From contig CABPZV010000001.1 of the NCBI GenBank assembly GCA_902462015.1, positions 1 through 53,440 of the forward strand: a DNA stretch of 53,440 nucleotides. Direction: 5' to 3'. Below the pieces are notes generated by a model. The model did not search any database. It was not told the DNA's origin and worked only from the letters and a program-made list of their open reading frames with translations. Shown piece by piece: positions 8,775 to 17,713 of this stretch. Every line of letters starts with the position of its first letter. Positions within the stretch are counted from its first letter, which is position 1. The position numbers were made by a program, and so were the translations under genes. The DNA is from an uncultured Eubacteriales bacterium (GTDB lineage: Bacteria; Bacillota; Clostridia; Oscillospirales; CAG-272).

Positions 8775-9689
8775 TTGAAAGATAATAACGGCAAATTATC
8801 ATATTTTGACTTACATTGTGATACCCTTACTAAACTTATTGAGAAAAAAGAATTTCTTAGAAGTAATAATACTGCTCAGGTATCGCTGGAAAGGACGTCG
8901 GGATATTCAAGGTTTTCTCAGGTTTTTGCGGTATTTTGTCCGCCCGGCATGGATTCTTCGGGCAGCTGGAAGCTTTTGACTGATATTATTGATGCATATT
9001 CGGGAGAGCTTGTTTCCGATGCGCGCTTTACAGCGTACCTTTCTATTGAGAACGCATTGATGCTCGACGAGGATCTTTCGGGGGTCGATAAATTGGCAGA
9101 GCTTGGCGTACGTTTTATCGCGCCTGTATGGAAAGGAGTAAATAAGCTTGGCGGAGCTCATGACACTAAGGAGGGGCTTTCTTCTCTCGGTGTTAAAGTA
9201 GTGTCAAGGATGCTTGACGCTGGAATTATTCCGGATGTGTCTCATGCGTCGGAGCAGACCTTTGAAATGATTGCGCAAATTTGTGAAGACCGCGGAAAAA
9301 CGTTTGTTGCAACCCATTCCGACTCTAAAGCGATATGCAGTCATTCCAGAAATTTGAACGACAGCCAGTTCCGGAGAATTTTGGGATGCGGAGGGCTGGT
9401 TGGAATTAGCCTGTACAGAGATCATTTGTCCGAAGACGGTCAATGCGGTGTTGATACTGTTATAAATCACATTGATCATTATTTATCGATAGGCGGAGAA
9501 GATACAGTCTGTTTCGGCTGTGATTTTGACGGTATTGATAAAATGCCTGATGGAATTTATAACTGTGCAGACGTAGAAAAGGTTGCCGGCCGGATGATAA
9601 GCAGAGGATATTCCGATGAGACTGTGAAAAAAGTTTTTTATGGAAATGCTCGAGTTTTTTTTGAAAGGAACGGAATAAAACCGCTTTAA
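8775..9689 (+). CDS. Membrane dipeptidase-like protein, peptidase M19 family
   Basis: M19 enzymes are dizinc dipeptidases of the amidohydrolase superfamily. Visible ligands in the 304-aa form are FDLHCD (H14, D16), SIENA (E92), SHAS (H157), ATHSDS (H181) and GCDFDG (D250), so the metal site looks complete. The start is ambiguous: TTG at 8775 has GGGGAG at ideal spacing, while ATGs at 8757 and 8760 add six or five residues but lack a ribosome binding site. No signal peptide is seen, so the bacterial enzyme is predicted to be cytosolic and to handle dipeptides (possibly D-amino-acid containing). It lies between yraN and thrC. Confidence 0.9.
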   Translation: MKDNNGKLSYFDLHCDTLTKLIEKKEFLRSNNTAQVSLERTSGYSRFSQVFAVFCPPGMDSSGSWKLLTDIIDAYSGELVSDARFTAYLSIENALMLDEDLSGVDKLAELGVRFIAPVWKGVNKLGGAHDTKEGLSSLGVKVVSRMLDAGIIPDVSHASEQTFEMIAQICEDRGKTFVATHSDSKAICSHSRNLNDSQFRRILGCGGLVGISLYRDHLSEDGQCGVDTVINHIDHYLSIGGEDTVCFGCDFDGIDKMPDGIYNCADVEKVAGRMISRGYSDETVKKVFYGNARVFFERNGIKPL

Positions 9690-9829
9690 AGCGTCGGTTA
9701 TCATGAACCCTTTTATAAAGAGATAAAATAAAAACAAAGATTTTAAAAATATAGAGAATAATGCGTAAAGCAAAGGATATTGCGCGTTATTTTCAGCATT
9801 TGCCGCCGGCAAATGTCAGGAGAGGCACG

Positions 9830-11329
9830 GTGAATTTTATGTATTATGTAAGTACTCGCGGAAATGGCGGAAAGGTTACTTCTGCACAGGCGATTAAACA
9901 GGGAATAGCTGCGGACGGAGGTTTGTTTGTTCCCGAATCGCTTCCGGCTTTTTCGGAAGCGGAACTTAAGGCGATGCTTGGTATGAGCTATTCAGAAAGA
10001 GCAGTACATGTTCTCGGAAAGTTTCTTTGCGATTATTCCGAGGAGGAGCTTACTGCTTATTGTGAAAAAGCGTATTCAGAAGATAATTTCCGCAGCTCCG
10101 GCACACCGGCTCCGGTGGTGAGTCTGAACGACCGGATGTCGGTGCTCGAGCTTTATCACGGTCCGACCTCCGCATTTAAGGATATGGCGCTTCAGCTTAT
10201 GCCGCATCTGCTGGCAGGCGCGCTTGAGAAAACCGGAGAGAAAAAAGACGCTTTTATTTTAACTGCGACTTCCGGAGATACGGGAAAGGCCGCTCTTGAG
10301 GGATACCGTGACGCTCCGCGTGTCAAAATTATGGTGTTTTATCCTGTTGACGGTGTCAGCAGTGTTCAAAAGCTCCAAATGTCGACTCAGACTGGAGAAA
10401 ATGTGTTTGTCTGCCCGGTAAACGGTAATTTTGATGATGCCCAGAGCGGAGTAAAGCGCATATTTTCTGATAAAACCGCAATAGATTATATGAATGAGCG
10501 CGGCTACTTTTTCTCTTCGGCCAATTCGATAAACTGGGGACGTCTTGCTCCGCAGATTGTGTATTATGTATCAGCTTACTGCGACATGGTCAGCGCCGGT
10601 ACAATTGAATTCGGAGATACAATTGACGTATGTGTACCGACAGGTAATTTTGGCGATATATTTGCCGCGTATATTGCAAAAAAGTGCGGACTTAAGCTTG
10701 GAAGGCTTGTATGTGCTTCCAATAAAAACAATGTACTTACTGACTTTTTCAATACCGGAAGCTACAATAGAAACCGTAATTTTTATACCACGATGTCTCC
10801 GTCAATGGATATCTTAATATCTTCCAATTTAGAAAGACTGCTTTATTATATAGCGGGTTCATCTGTAACTGCTGACTGTATGAAGCGGCTGAACAGCAAC
10901 GGAAAATATACCGTTTCTTCGGAAGTTTTGAAAGAAAGTACAAAAGAATTTTATGGATATTGCGCAAGCGAGGAGCAGACGGGAAGCTGCATCGCTGAAA
11001 TTTATAAAAATTATAAATATTTGATCGATCCTCATACCGCTGTTGGTGTATACTGTGCGCAAAAATATCTGGAAGAAGTTAATACTTCGAATAAAATTTT
11101 ATGTGTTTCAACGGCAAGTCCGTATAAATTTGCATCGAATGTATATAAATCGCTTACTGGCAAAGTATTGGCGGATGAATTTGAATATATAGACGCACTT
11201 TCGGCGTTTACCGGAACAATACCGCCAAAACCGCTTTCCGAGCTGCGCTCAAAGGAAATTCGTTTTAATCCGTCTCTTTCCTTCAGTCCGTCTGAGATGT
11301 TAAGCTGTGTAAAGAAAGCAGCAGAATAA
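9830..11329 (+). CDS. thrC: Threonine synthase
   Basis: ThrC converts O-phosphohomoserine to threonine with PLP. The 499-aa form (GTG start, VNFMYYVSTRGNGG) has the cofactor lysine in GPTSAFKDMALQL (K117) and the phosphate-binding stretch TSGDTGKAA. Its length matches the long class of threonine synthases. The GTG at 9830 is favoured because GGAG lies 7 bp upstream; the ATG at 9839 is possible, and an upstream ATG at 9761 is less likely. It is the last gene of the plus-strand cluster; a 15-bp perfect hairpin follows at 11499. Confidence 0.95.
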   Translation: MNFMYYVSTRGNGGKVTSAQAIKQGIAADGGLFVPESLPAFSEAELKAMLGMSYSERAVHVLGKFLCDYSEEELTAYCEKAYSEDNFRSSGTPAPVVSLNDRMSVLELYHGPTSAFKDMALQLMPHLLAGALEKTGEKKDAFILTATSGDTGKAALEGYRDAPRVKIMVFYPVDGVSSVQKLQMSTQTGENVFVCPVNGNFDDAQSGVKRIFSDKTAIDYMNERGYFFSSANSINWGRLAPQIVYYVSAYCDMVSAGTIEFGDTIDVCVPTGNFGDIFAAYIAKKCGLKLGRLVCASNKNNVLTDFFNTGSYNRNRNFYTTMSPSMDILISSNLERLLYYIAGSSVTADCMKRLNSNGKYTVSSEVLKESTKEFYGYCASEEQTGSCIAEIYKNYKYLIDPHTAVGVYCAQKYLEEVNTSNKILCVSTASPYKFASNVYKSLTGKVLADEFEYIDALSAFTGTIPPKPLSELRSKEIRFNPSLSFSPSEMLSCVKKAAE

Positions 11330-11498
11330 TACCTGCAATTCCGGGACAAGTGTTCTCGCCGGACGATCTGTCAGATATTTCTTTAAGCTGCAGGTTAAAA
11401 GCTTAAAGGCGGAGTAGTCATACGCTATATTTATGCCCGGTATTCTGACGTCTGAACAATGTATGGTAAAAACAAAGTCTTTGGATCTAAAAGTGCTT

Positions 11499-11530
11499 CA
11501 CGAGCATTGTCTGTTCAGACAATGCTCGTG
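11499..11530. terminator. Perfect 15-bp inverted repeat between convergent genes
   Basis: Arms 11499-11513 (CACGAGCATTGTCTG) and 11516-11530 are exact complements around TT. It lies between thrC (+) and the DUF1540 gene (-), so a bidirectional terminator role is likely. Neither side has a clear T-run, so it may also act as an mRNA end-stabilising stem. Confidence 0.5.
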
Positions 11531-11563
11531 ATTATCCTGAAAAACTGTTAATATACTGCTAAC

Positions 11564-11758
11564 TTATATACCCTTCTGCTTAAAAGTCGCGCAGACAGTG
11601 TCTGAGCAAGAGCAGGCATAGCTCGGTCCTACTGCGATACGGTCTGCAGTGCAGTCACTTTCGCCGTCGTGATATACACAGTTCTTTACATCGCAGCAGA
11701 CACCTTTGATGTGATGTCCGTTATCTCCGTGGCTGTCTTTTTGATGAAAACTGTTCAT
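11564..11758 (-). CDS. DUF1540 Cys-rich small protein
   Basis: The 64-aa protein has seven cysteines (GVCCDVKNC...CTAD...CSCSDTVC) in the spacing of DUF1540, a small probably metal-binding domain common in spore-forming Clostridia. Function is unknown. The N-terminus is His/Asp-rich (HQKDSHGDNGHH). AAAGGAGT lies upstream of the ATG. It is convergent with thrC and divergent from the metallophosphoesterase gene. Confidence 0.88.
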   Translation of the reverse strand: MNSFHQKDSHGDNGHHIKGVCCDVKNCVYHDGESDCTADRIAVGPSYACSCSDTVCATFKQKGI

Positions 11759-11878
11759 TTTTGGGATTACTCCTTTGACTTTTTTATTTCAGCTGTTAAG
11801 CCGCATGTATTATTTTCTCCGATACCGGTGAAAATATGCATATAAAATAAATTGAATAAAATCAAAGACGGGTTTTTT

Positions 11879-12604
11879 ATGTCGTTATTTGTTATTTCCG
11901 ATACGCATCTTTCCTTTTCTGCCAATAAGCCTATGGACGTATTTGGCACCCGATGGTGTAATTATACATCAAAGCTGGCACAGTCCTGGAATAGACTTGT
12001 GGGTGTCCTGGATACTGTCGTTATAGGCGGAGATATTTCTTGGGCTATGAATTTTGATGGGGCTTATCCTGATTTGAAATTTTTAAACGAGCTACCTGGA
12101 AGAAAAATTATCTGCCGCGGCAATCATGACTATTGGTGGTCTACAATGAAAAAAATGAAACGTTTTTTTCGCGAGGAAAACGGTTTTGAAAGCATTGAAT
12201 TTTTATACAATAATGCTTTTGAAACTTCAGAATTTATTATTTGTGGTTCACGCGGATGGTATAACGATTCTGGTCTTGCTCCGGGCGACGCCGATTATAG
12301 AAAAATAATCGCGCGCGAATCGCTTCGTTTAGAGCTGAGTATATCTGAAGGTGAAAAACTCAGGAAGCTTGACGGTGCGGACAAGGAAATTCTTGTTTTT
12401 CTTCATTTCCCCCCTGTTTATAACGGGTACAGGTGCACAGAAATAATTGAAACTTTAAAGAGACACGGGATAAAAAGATGTTATTACGGACATATACACA
12501 ACTGTTATGATATTCCGCCCTCTGTATTATACGATGGAATCGAATTTATAATCACATCCGCAGATTATCTCGATTTCATTCCGATGATAATTGAGCCTCT
12601 ATAA
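11879..12604 (+). CDS. Calcineurin-like metallophosphoesterase
   Basis: The 241-aa product carries the full dimetal phosphoesterase motif set: SDTHLS (D8, H10), GGDISW, GNHDYWW, LHFPPVY and GHIHN. The substrate cannot be told from sequence; members act on nucleotides, phosphodiesters or phosphoproteins. The ATG at 11879 begins directly at the conserved beta-strand (MSLFVISDTH), which fits better than an upstream TTG at 11852. The ribosome binding site is weak (GACGGG). It is a single gene ahead of the tig operon promoter. Confidence 0.9.
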   Translation: MSLFVISDTHLSFSANKPMDVFGTRWCNYTSKLAQSWNRLVGVLDTVVIGGDISWAMNFDGAYPDLKFLNELPGRKIICRGNHDYWWSTMKKMKRFFREENGFESIEFLYNNAFETSEFIICGSRGWYNDSGLAPGDADYRKIIARESLRLELSISEGEKLRKLDGADKEILVFLHFPPVYNGYRCTEIIETLKRHGIKRCYYGHIHNCYDIPPSVLYDGIEFIITSADYLDFIPMIIEPL

Positions 12605-12689
12605 GTCTATCTTAACATCAATAAATATGATTATGTCATATATAATAAGGAAAAAATTCTATACTTTTTAAAAAATTTTGTTCTATGTA

Positions 12690-12718
12690 TTGACTTTACA
12701 GTAAAAAATAGGTACAAT
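12690..12718 (+). promoter_or_regulatory. tig promoter
   Basis: TTGACT (12690-12695), a 17-bp spacer and TACAAT (12713-12718) stand 56 bp before the tig start codon. Confidence 0.82.
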
Positions 12719-12773
12719 AGTATGTAATGCTTTTATAATCGCTAAATATATTCTCACTCGGAGGAATTTTTAA

Positions 12774-14234
12774 ATGAGTTTTAAAAAAGTAAATGAAGTT
12801 GAAAAAAACAAAATTGAAATTGAGTTTTCGATTGAAAAAGATGCTTTTGATGCCCAAACCGCAAAGGTTTTTCGCAAAAAAGCCGCGAAGATGATAATTC
12901 CCGGCTTTCGTAAGGGAAAAGCTCCACGTTCTATCATTGAAAAGATGTACGGCAAGGGAGTATTTTATGAGGATGCAATTAATGATTTGCTGCCGGATGC
13001 ATATGCCGACGCTTTAAAAGAATCCGGTGCCGAAGTTGTAAGCCGTCCCGAGTTTGAAGTTGTAACAATCGATGATGACGGCGTTTTGATGAAAGCGGCT
13101 GTTTATACCAAGCCGGAAGTTGAGATCAAAGATTATACGGGAATTAAAGCTGAAAAAATCGTTACAGCTGTTACTGACGAGATGGTAAATGACGAGATTA
13201 ACCGTGTAAGGGAGAGAAACGCAAGACTTATCGATATTACAGACCGTGCCGCTCAGCTCGGCGATACTGTAAAAATAGATTTTGACGGATATGTTGACGG
13301 GAAACAGTTTGAGGGAGGAAAAGGCGAGGATTACAGTCTCAAGCTCGGCTCAGGAACATTTATTCCCGGATTTGAAGATCAGATTGTCGGTCATAGCATA
13401 GACGACAGTTTTGATGTAAACGTTACCTTCCCGGAGGATTACGGTCATAAGGAGCTTGCTGGCAAACCTGCAGTATTTAAGGTTGTCCTTCACGCGATTC
13501 AGTTCTCAGAATTGCCTGAGCTTGACGATGATTTTGCTGTCGATGTGTCTGATTTCAATACTCTGGATGAGTATAAAGCTGACATTAAGGCTAAAATTTC
13601 GGAAAAATATGAAAACAGCGCAAATAATGCCCTTGAGGGACAGATTATTGACGGACTGCTTAAAAATCTTACCGCCGATATTCCTGAGTGCATGATTGAC
13701 AGTGAGGTGGAGAATCTCATTCGTGAACGCGATTATTCTCTTCGCAGCCAGGGACTTGATCTTAATACATACTTAAAATACATGAACTCTACCCTTGATG
13801 ATATGCGCGCTCAGCTTCGCCCGATGGCAGAACGTCAGGTGAAAACAAGACTTGCGCTTGAAAAAATCGCAGAAATTGAAAATATTAAGGCAGAGGAAGC
13901 GGATATAAATGCAGAATACGAGAAGATGTCTGCACAATACTCAATGGAGCTTGACAAGGTCAAAGAAGCTCTTTCTTCTGATGCTTTAACCTCAGACATA
14001 ATTCTACGCAAGACTGTCGACTTTGTAAAATCAAAAGCGGTTATAACCGAAAAAAATGCAGAAGATGCCGCAAAAGAGAGCAAACCCAAATCAAAGACGG
14101 CAAAGGCTGCTAAAACGGAAAAGAAAGATGAAGCTGAGGGCGCAGAAAAAACGGTAAAACCGAGAAAGCCGAGAAAAACCAAGGCTGAAAAGGAAGCGGA
14201 AGAGGCAGCAAATAACACGGAGGAATCCAAATAA
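12774..14234 (+). CDS. tig: Trigger factor
   Basis: Trigger factor is the ribosome-associated chaperone and prolyl isomerase that meets nascent chains. The 486-aa product has the N-terminal ribosome-binding domain with the PGFRKGKAP signature, an FKBP-like PPIase domain (about 160-245, GDTVKIDFDGYVDG...GSGTFIPGFE), and the helical C-terminal chaperone domain. It is longer than usual (about 430) because of a roughly 50-residue Lys/Ala/Glu-rich tail (KTAKAAKTEKKDEAEGAEKT and onward). GGAGG lies before the ATG. It heads the tig-clpP-clpX group. Confidence 0.96.
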   Translation: MSFKKVNEVEKNKIEIEFSIEKDAFDAQTAKVFRKKAAKMIIPGFRKGKAPRSIIEKMYGKGVFYEDAINDLLPDAYADALKESGAEVVSRPEFEVVTIDDDGVLMKAAVYTKPEVEIKDYTGIKAEKIVTAVTDEMVNDEINRVRERNARLIDITDRAAQLGDTVKIDFDGYVDGKQFEGGKGEDYSLKLGSGTFIPGFEDQIVGHSIDDSFDVNVTFPEDYGHKELAGKPAVFKVVLHAIQFSELPELDDDFAVDVSDFNTLDEYKADIKAKISEKYENSANNALEGQIIDGLLKNLTADIPECMIDSEVENLIRERDYSLRSQGLDLNTYLKYMNSTLDDMRAQLRPMAERQVKTRLALEKIAEIENIKAEEADINAEYEKMSAQYSMELDKVKEALSSDALTSDIILRKTVDFVKSKAVITEKNAEDAAKESKPKSKTAKAAKTEKKDEAEGAEKTVKPRKPRKTKAEKEAEEAANNTEESK

Positions 14235-14368
14235 CCGGGAAGTATTTCAGTACGGTTTTTTAGATTTCTGATGTAGAAATGCTTATCCGTGAGGAATAAA
14301 TTATGCTTATAATGTCTACAATGCTATGTACAGATAAATAGTATGTTAGACAAATACACTGTAACCTG

Positions 14369-14400
14369 CAGTGAGATGCAAACATATCAGTATCTCACTG
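14369..14400 (+). terminator. Stem-loop between tig and clpP
   Basis: CAGTGAGAT (14369-14377) pairs with ATCTCACTG (14392-14400), followed by TAAGTTATTTT. The T-run is weak, so this could be a leaky terminator or a processing/stabilising stem; clpP begins 63 bp later. Confidence 0.45.
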
Positions 14401-14462
14401 TAAGTTATTTTCGCGGAATAATTGCAGTAAGTACTTTTAAATAAAGAAAGGATGAAATTGTT

Positions 14463-15047
14463 ATGGCTTTAGTACCGACCGTCATTGAACAAACAAATCG
14501 CGGAGAAAGAGCGTATGATATTTATTCACGTCTTCTGAATGACAGAATAGTATTTCTTTCTGACGAAGTAAACGATGTGACTGCTTCTCTTGTTGTGGCT
14601 CAGCTGCTTTTTCTTGAGGCTCAGGATCCCGATAAGGATATTAGCCTGTACATCAATAGTCCGGGCGGCTCAGTTTCTTCTGGCTTTGCTATTTATGATA
14701 CAATGAATTATATTAAATGCGATGTATCTACTATATGTGTAGGTATGGCGGCAAGTATGGGAGCGTTTCTTCTGTCAGCTGGAGCGAAAGGAAAGAGATT
14801 TGCATTGCCGAACAGTGAGATTATGATTCATCAGCCGCTTGGCGGCATGCAGGGGCAGGCATCCGATATAAAGATTCATGCAGATCATATTCTTAGAACT
14901 CGGGAAAGACTCAACCGTATTCTTTCTCAGAATACCGGAAGGCCGTTAGATGTGATTGAGCGCGATACCGAACGCGATAACTTTATGACTGCCGAAGAAG
15001 CTGCAGAGTACGGTCTTATTGATAAGGTGTACGAAAAGCGTGCTTAA
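14463..15047 (+). CDS. clpP: ATP-dependent Clp protease proteolytic subunit
   Basis: ClpP forms the tetradecameric serine-protease barrel that degrades substrates fed by ClpX or ClpC. The 194-aa product has a complete triad: S98 in GMAASMGAFLL, H123 in MIHQPLGG and D172 in ERDNFM. It lies between tig and clpX with AAAGGATG upstream. No CtsR-type operator was found ahead of it. Confidence 0.97.
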   Translation: MALVPTVIEQTNRGERAYDIYSRLLNDRIVFLSDEVNDVTASLVVAQLLFLEAQDPDKDISLYINSPGGSVSSGFAIYDTMNYIKCDVSTICVGMAASMGAFLLSAGAKGKRFALPNSEIMIHQPLGGMQGQASDIKIHADHILRTRERLNRILSQNTGRPLDVIERDTERDNFMTAEEAAEYGLIDKVYEKRA

Positions 15048-15098
15048 CCAAATTGAAAAATAAGGCACTATTTAGGAAAGGATAGGTTTATACTTTTA

Positions 15099-16448
15099 AT
15101 GGCGACAAATAACCGTAACGGTTCCGGCGGAAATAATAAAGCAGGATGTTCTTTCTGTGGAAGAGATGAAGAGCATGTCAATTTTCTGATTCCGTCGCCT
15201 ACCGGATTGCTCATATGTGATCACTGTATAGATATCTGTAACGAGATAATCGAAGAACATCTTAGGTCGCACGGCTCTAAAGGAAAAAAATCAGAGACAG
15301 AAAAAGATCTGCTCACTTTTGATAATCTTCCCAAACCGTTCCAAATCAAAAAGTCGCTTGATGAGTACGTCATTGGTCAGGACAGAGCTAAAAAGGCATT
15401 GTCGGTAGCTGTATATAATCACTATAAGAGAGTTTTAACAAAAGAGGCATCTGTGCCAAAGCAGAAAATCAGAAAAAAAGATGATTCTGATGATTCTCCA
15501 AAAAACGATGTTGAAATTCAGAAGAGCAATGTCCTTCTTCTCGGCCCAACCGGCGTCGGCAAAACTTATCTTGCGCAGACCCTTGCAAAAACTTTGCGCG
15601 TTCCGTTTGCAATTGCTGACGCAACTACTTTAACAGAGGCTGGATATGTTGGCGAGGATGTAGAAAATATTTTACTCCGTCTTATTCAGGCTGCAGATTT
15701 TGATATAGAGCGCGCTGAAAAGGGAATTATATATATTGATGAAATCGATAAAATTTCCAGGCGGAGTGAAAACCGTTCGATAACCAGAGATGTTTCCGGC
15801 GAGGGAGTACAGCAGGCTCTGTTGAAAATTCTTGAAGGGACAGTATCAAATGTTCCTCCTCAGGGTGGTCGTAAACATCCGAATCAGGAGTTTATTCAGA
15901 TAAACACAGAAAATATTTTGTTTATCTGCGGCGGATCTTTTGACGGCATTCAGGAGTTGGTAGAAGCCCGTATGGGCCGGCAGACTATGGGATTTTCAGG
16001 AAATGTAAAATCGAAGGCAGAGATTAATAACGATAATTTATATGCTGAAATAATTCCTCATGATATTGTGAAATTCGGATTGATTCCTGAACTTGTCGGA
16101 CGGCTTCCCGTTTTGGTTGGACTTGATAATCTTGATCGGGCGGCGCTTGTTAGAATCTTAATGGAGCCGAAGAATTCGATTATCAAACAGTATAAGAAGC
16201 TGTTCGAATTAGATAATACCCAAATTGAGTTTACCGAAGAAGCTCTTAATAAAGTTGCTGACCTTGCTATTGAGCGCGCAACCGGAGCCCGTGGATTACG
16301 GGCTATTATGGAAGAAATAATGCTTGATATCATGTATGATGTTCCATCCAGAGACGATGTTGAAAAGGTTATCGTTGATGAAAGTGTGGTTGAACAAAAA
16401 TCACATCCCCGACTTGTATTAAAAGTCTCTGAGTCAAGTGCAATTTGA
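15099..16448 (+). CDS. clpX: ATP-dependent Clp protease ATP-binding subunit ClpX
   Basis: ClpX is the AAA+ unfoldase partner of ClpP. The 449-aa product has an N-terminal zinc domain (C17, C20, C40, C43), Walker A GPTGVGKT (149-156), Walker B YIDEIDKI and the pore loop GYVG (182-185). A charged insertion of roughly 30 residues (about 114-143, rich in Lys, Asp and Ser) sits just before Walker A, making it longer than E. coli ClpX (424). It lies 51 bp after clpP and is followed by a strong terminator. Confidence 0.97.
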   Translation: MATNNRNGSGGNNKAGCSFCGRDEEHVNFLIPSPTGLLICDHCIDICNEIIEEHLRSHGSKGKKSETEKDLLTFDNLPKPFQIKKSLDEYVIGQDRAKKALSVAVYNHYKRVLTKEASVPKQKIRKKDDSDDSPKNDVEIQKSNVLLLGPTGVGKTYLAQTLAKTLRVPFAIADATTLTEAGYVGEDVENILLRLIQAADFDIERAEKGIIYIDEIDKISRRSENRSITRDVSGEGVQQALLKILEGTVSNVPPQGGRKHPNQEFIQINTENILFICGGSFDGIQELVEARMGRQTMGFSGNVKSKAEINNDNLYAEIIPHDIVKFGLIPELVGRLPVLVGLDNLDRAALVRILMEPKNSIIKQYKKLFELDNTQIEFTEEALNKVADLAIERATGARGLRAIMEEIMLDIMYDVPSRDDVEKVIVDESVVEQKSHPRLVLKVSESSAI

Positions 16449-16482
16449 AAGATTTAATTGTGTTTTAGTAACCGTATAATTT

Positions 16483-16538
16483 AAAAAAACAAAGGCGGAC
16501 AAACGAAAACTACCACGCGTGTCTGCCTTTGTTTTTTT
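16483..16538 (+). terminator. Intrinsic terminator after clpX
   Basis: A 19-bp stem with one G-U pair (arms 16483-16501 and 16520-16538, core CAAAGGC/GCCTTTG) ends in TTTTTTT. It is A-rich on the other side and could work in both directions. Confidence 0.88.
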
Positions 16539-16563
16539 ATTACGGTATTGCTATTACTGCTTT

Positions 16564-16702
16564 TATAACTTAGGTAAAATGTTCCCCGCCTCTAAGGCGG
16601 TGGCCTCTAAGGCTGCGGTTTACATTTCACCATTCAGTAGGAGATTGCATCTCCCACTGAATGGTTGCCATGTTTAGTGACGGTGCAAGCTCCTTATTGA
16701 AT
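16564..16702 (-). repeat. Intergenic structured repeat, copy 2
   Basis: In the opposite orientation to copy 1, it runs TATAACTTAGG ... CCTTATTGAAT. The central hairpin (CCATTCAGTAGGAGAT / ATCTCCCACTGAATGG) is nearly perfect. The second domain is of the CCTTAGAGG type, as in copy 1. It lies between the clpX terminator and the 3' end of tRNA-Gly. Confidence 0.85.
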
Positions 16703-16717
16703 TTGATATACATATAA

Positions 16718-16791
16718 TGGAGCGGATAACGGGAATCGAACCCGCCTTATCAGCTTGGGAAGCTGAAGTTTTACCACTAAACTATATCCGC
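16718..16791 (-). tRNA. tRNA-Gly (anticodon CCC)
   Basis: The minus strand folds as a full cloverleaf: acceptor GCGGATA/TATCCGC, D-arm around AGTGGTA, anticodon stem CAGC/GCTG with loop TTCCCAA (anticodon CCC), and T-arm GGGTTCGATTCCC. The terminal CCA is encoded (plus-strand TGG at 16718-16720). It reads the codon GGG. It lies 3' of mscS and 5' of repeat copy 2 on the minus strand. Confidence 0.93.
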
Positions 16792-16795
16792 ATAT

Positions 16796-16824
16796 TGCCG
16801 CGGAAATATACAGCCTCCGCGGCA
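16796..16824 (-). repeat. GC-rich hairpin between mscS and tRNA-Gly
   Basis: TGCCGCGGA (16796-16804) and TCCGCGGCA (16816-16824) are exact inverted repeats. No T-run follows, so this may be an RNA-processing or weak termination stem between mscS and the tRNA. Confidence 0.5.
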
Positions 16825-16831
16825 TTATCTT

Positions 16832-17656
16832 TTAATCTTCTTTTACGTGAATATCCATCTGCGGAAAAGGAATTTCTATCTGCGCCTTATCAAAAGCGCA
16901 CTTAACCTGCTCGTTAAGGTCGTACCAAACAGTCCAATAGTCTGACGTATTGCACCAGCACCTTGTAGTAAAGACAATTGCGCTGTCATCATGCTTACTT
17001 ACACGGGCAAACGGTTCTGCCGGTTTATCAAGAACAAGAGGGTTGCTTTTCATTGTTTCTAAAAGAACCTTTCGTGTCGTCTCTATATCGGACGAATAAG
17101 AAACAGTAAATGTCATATCAACGCGTCTCGTTTTTTCCGCAGTACAGTTTGTGATTACTGAATTTGAAATTGTTGCGTTGGGAACAGTAATCTGCTTATT
17201 GTCCGGAGTGAATATAACAGTATATAAAATAGAGATGCTGTTTACAGTTCCTTCAATTCCATCAGTTATTATATAATCGCCCACATTAAACGGACGGAAA
17301 ATTGTAATCATAAGACCGCCGGCAAAATTGCTTAGGCTGCCCTGTAGCGACAAGCCTACAGCAAGACCAGCAGATCCAATGACAGCAACCATGCTTGACA
17401 TCGGAACGCCCATCAGATTTATAGCAGAAAGAACAATGACGGCCTTTAATATAAAAGTAATGCAGCTGAACAGAAATGACGCTGCGCTTTCGTCGATTTT
17501 GTTTTTGTTCTTCGCCGATTTTTTTAGCTTCCTTGAGAATATATTTACAACCTTAAATCCAATTATCAGAAGAGCAAGTGCCTCAATCAGCTTATATCCA
17601 AATGTTACAGAAAATTCCGCAACTGAATTTACAAGCTGAGATAAAAAATCGCTCAT
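16832..17656 (-). CDS. mscS: Small-conductance mechanosensitive channel, MscS family
   Basis: MscS channels open under membrane tension to release solutes during osmotic downshock. The 274-aa product has three hydrophobic segments (about 15-35, 60-80 and 85-120), the Gly/Ala-rich pore helix region (GSAGLAVGLSLQGSLSNFAGG) and the beta domain start FNVGDYI. C-terminally it follows the standard MscS cytoplasmic fold. It is the last gene of the minus-strand operon starting at 24085, 57 bp after mltG. Confidence 0.93.
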   Translation of the reverse strand: MSDFLSQLVNSVAEFSVTFGYKLIEALALLIIGFKVVNIFSRKLKKSAKNKNKIDESAASFLFSCITFILKAVIVLSAINLMGVPMSSMVAVIGSAGLAVGLSLQGSLSNFAGGLMITIFRPFNVGDYIITDGIEGTVNSISILYTVIFTPDNKQITVPNATISNSVITNCTAEKTRRVDMTFTVSYSSDIETTRKVLLETMKSNPLVLDKPAEPFARVSKHDDSAIVFTTRCWCNTSDYWTVWYDLNEQVKCAFDKAQIEIPFPQMDIHVKED

Positions 17657-17713
17657 AATAATACGCCCTTTCTGTATTTATATATGAATTAACAGTTATA
17701 GTTAAGCCTCAGC

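Noticed and set aside
14235..14462. CtsR or HrcA operator upstream of clpP
   Set aside because: I looked for GGTCAAA-type tandem repeats and the TTAGCACTC inverted repeat and found neither here or upstream of lon.
16717..16905. Short plus-strand ORF beginning MERITGIEPALSAWEAEVLP
   Set aside because: This is the well-known false ORF made by reading a tRNA gene (tRNA-Gly, 16718-16791) on the opposite strand.
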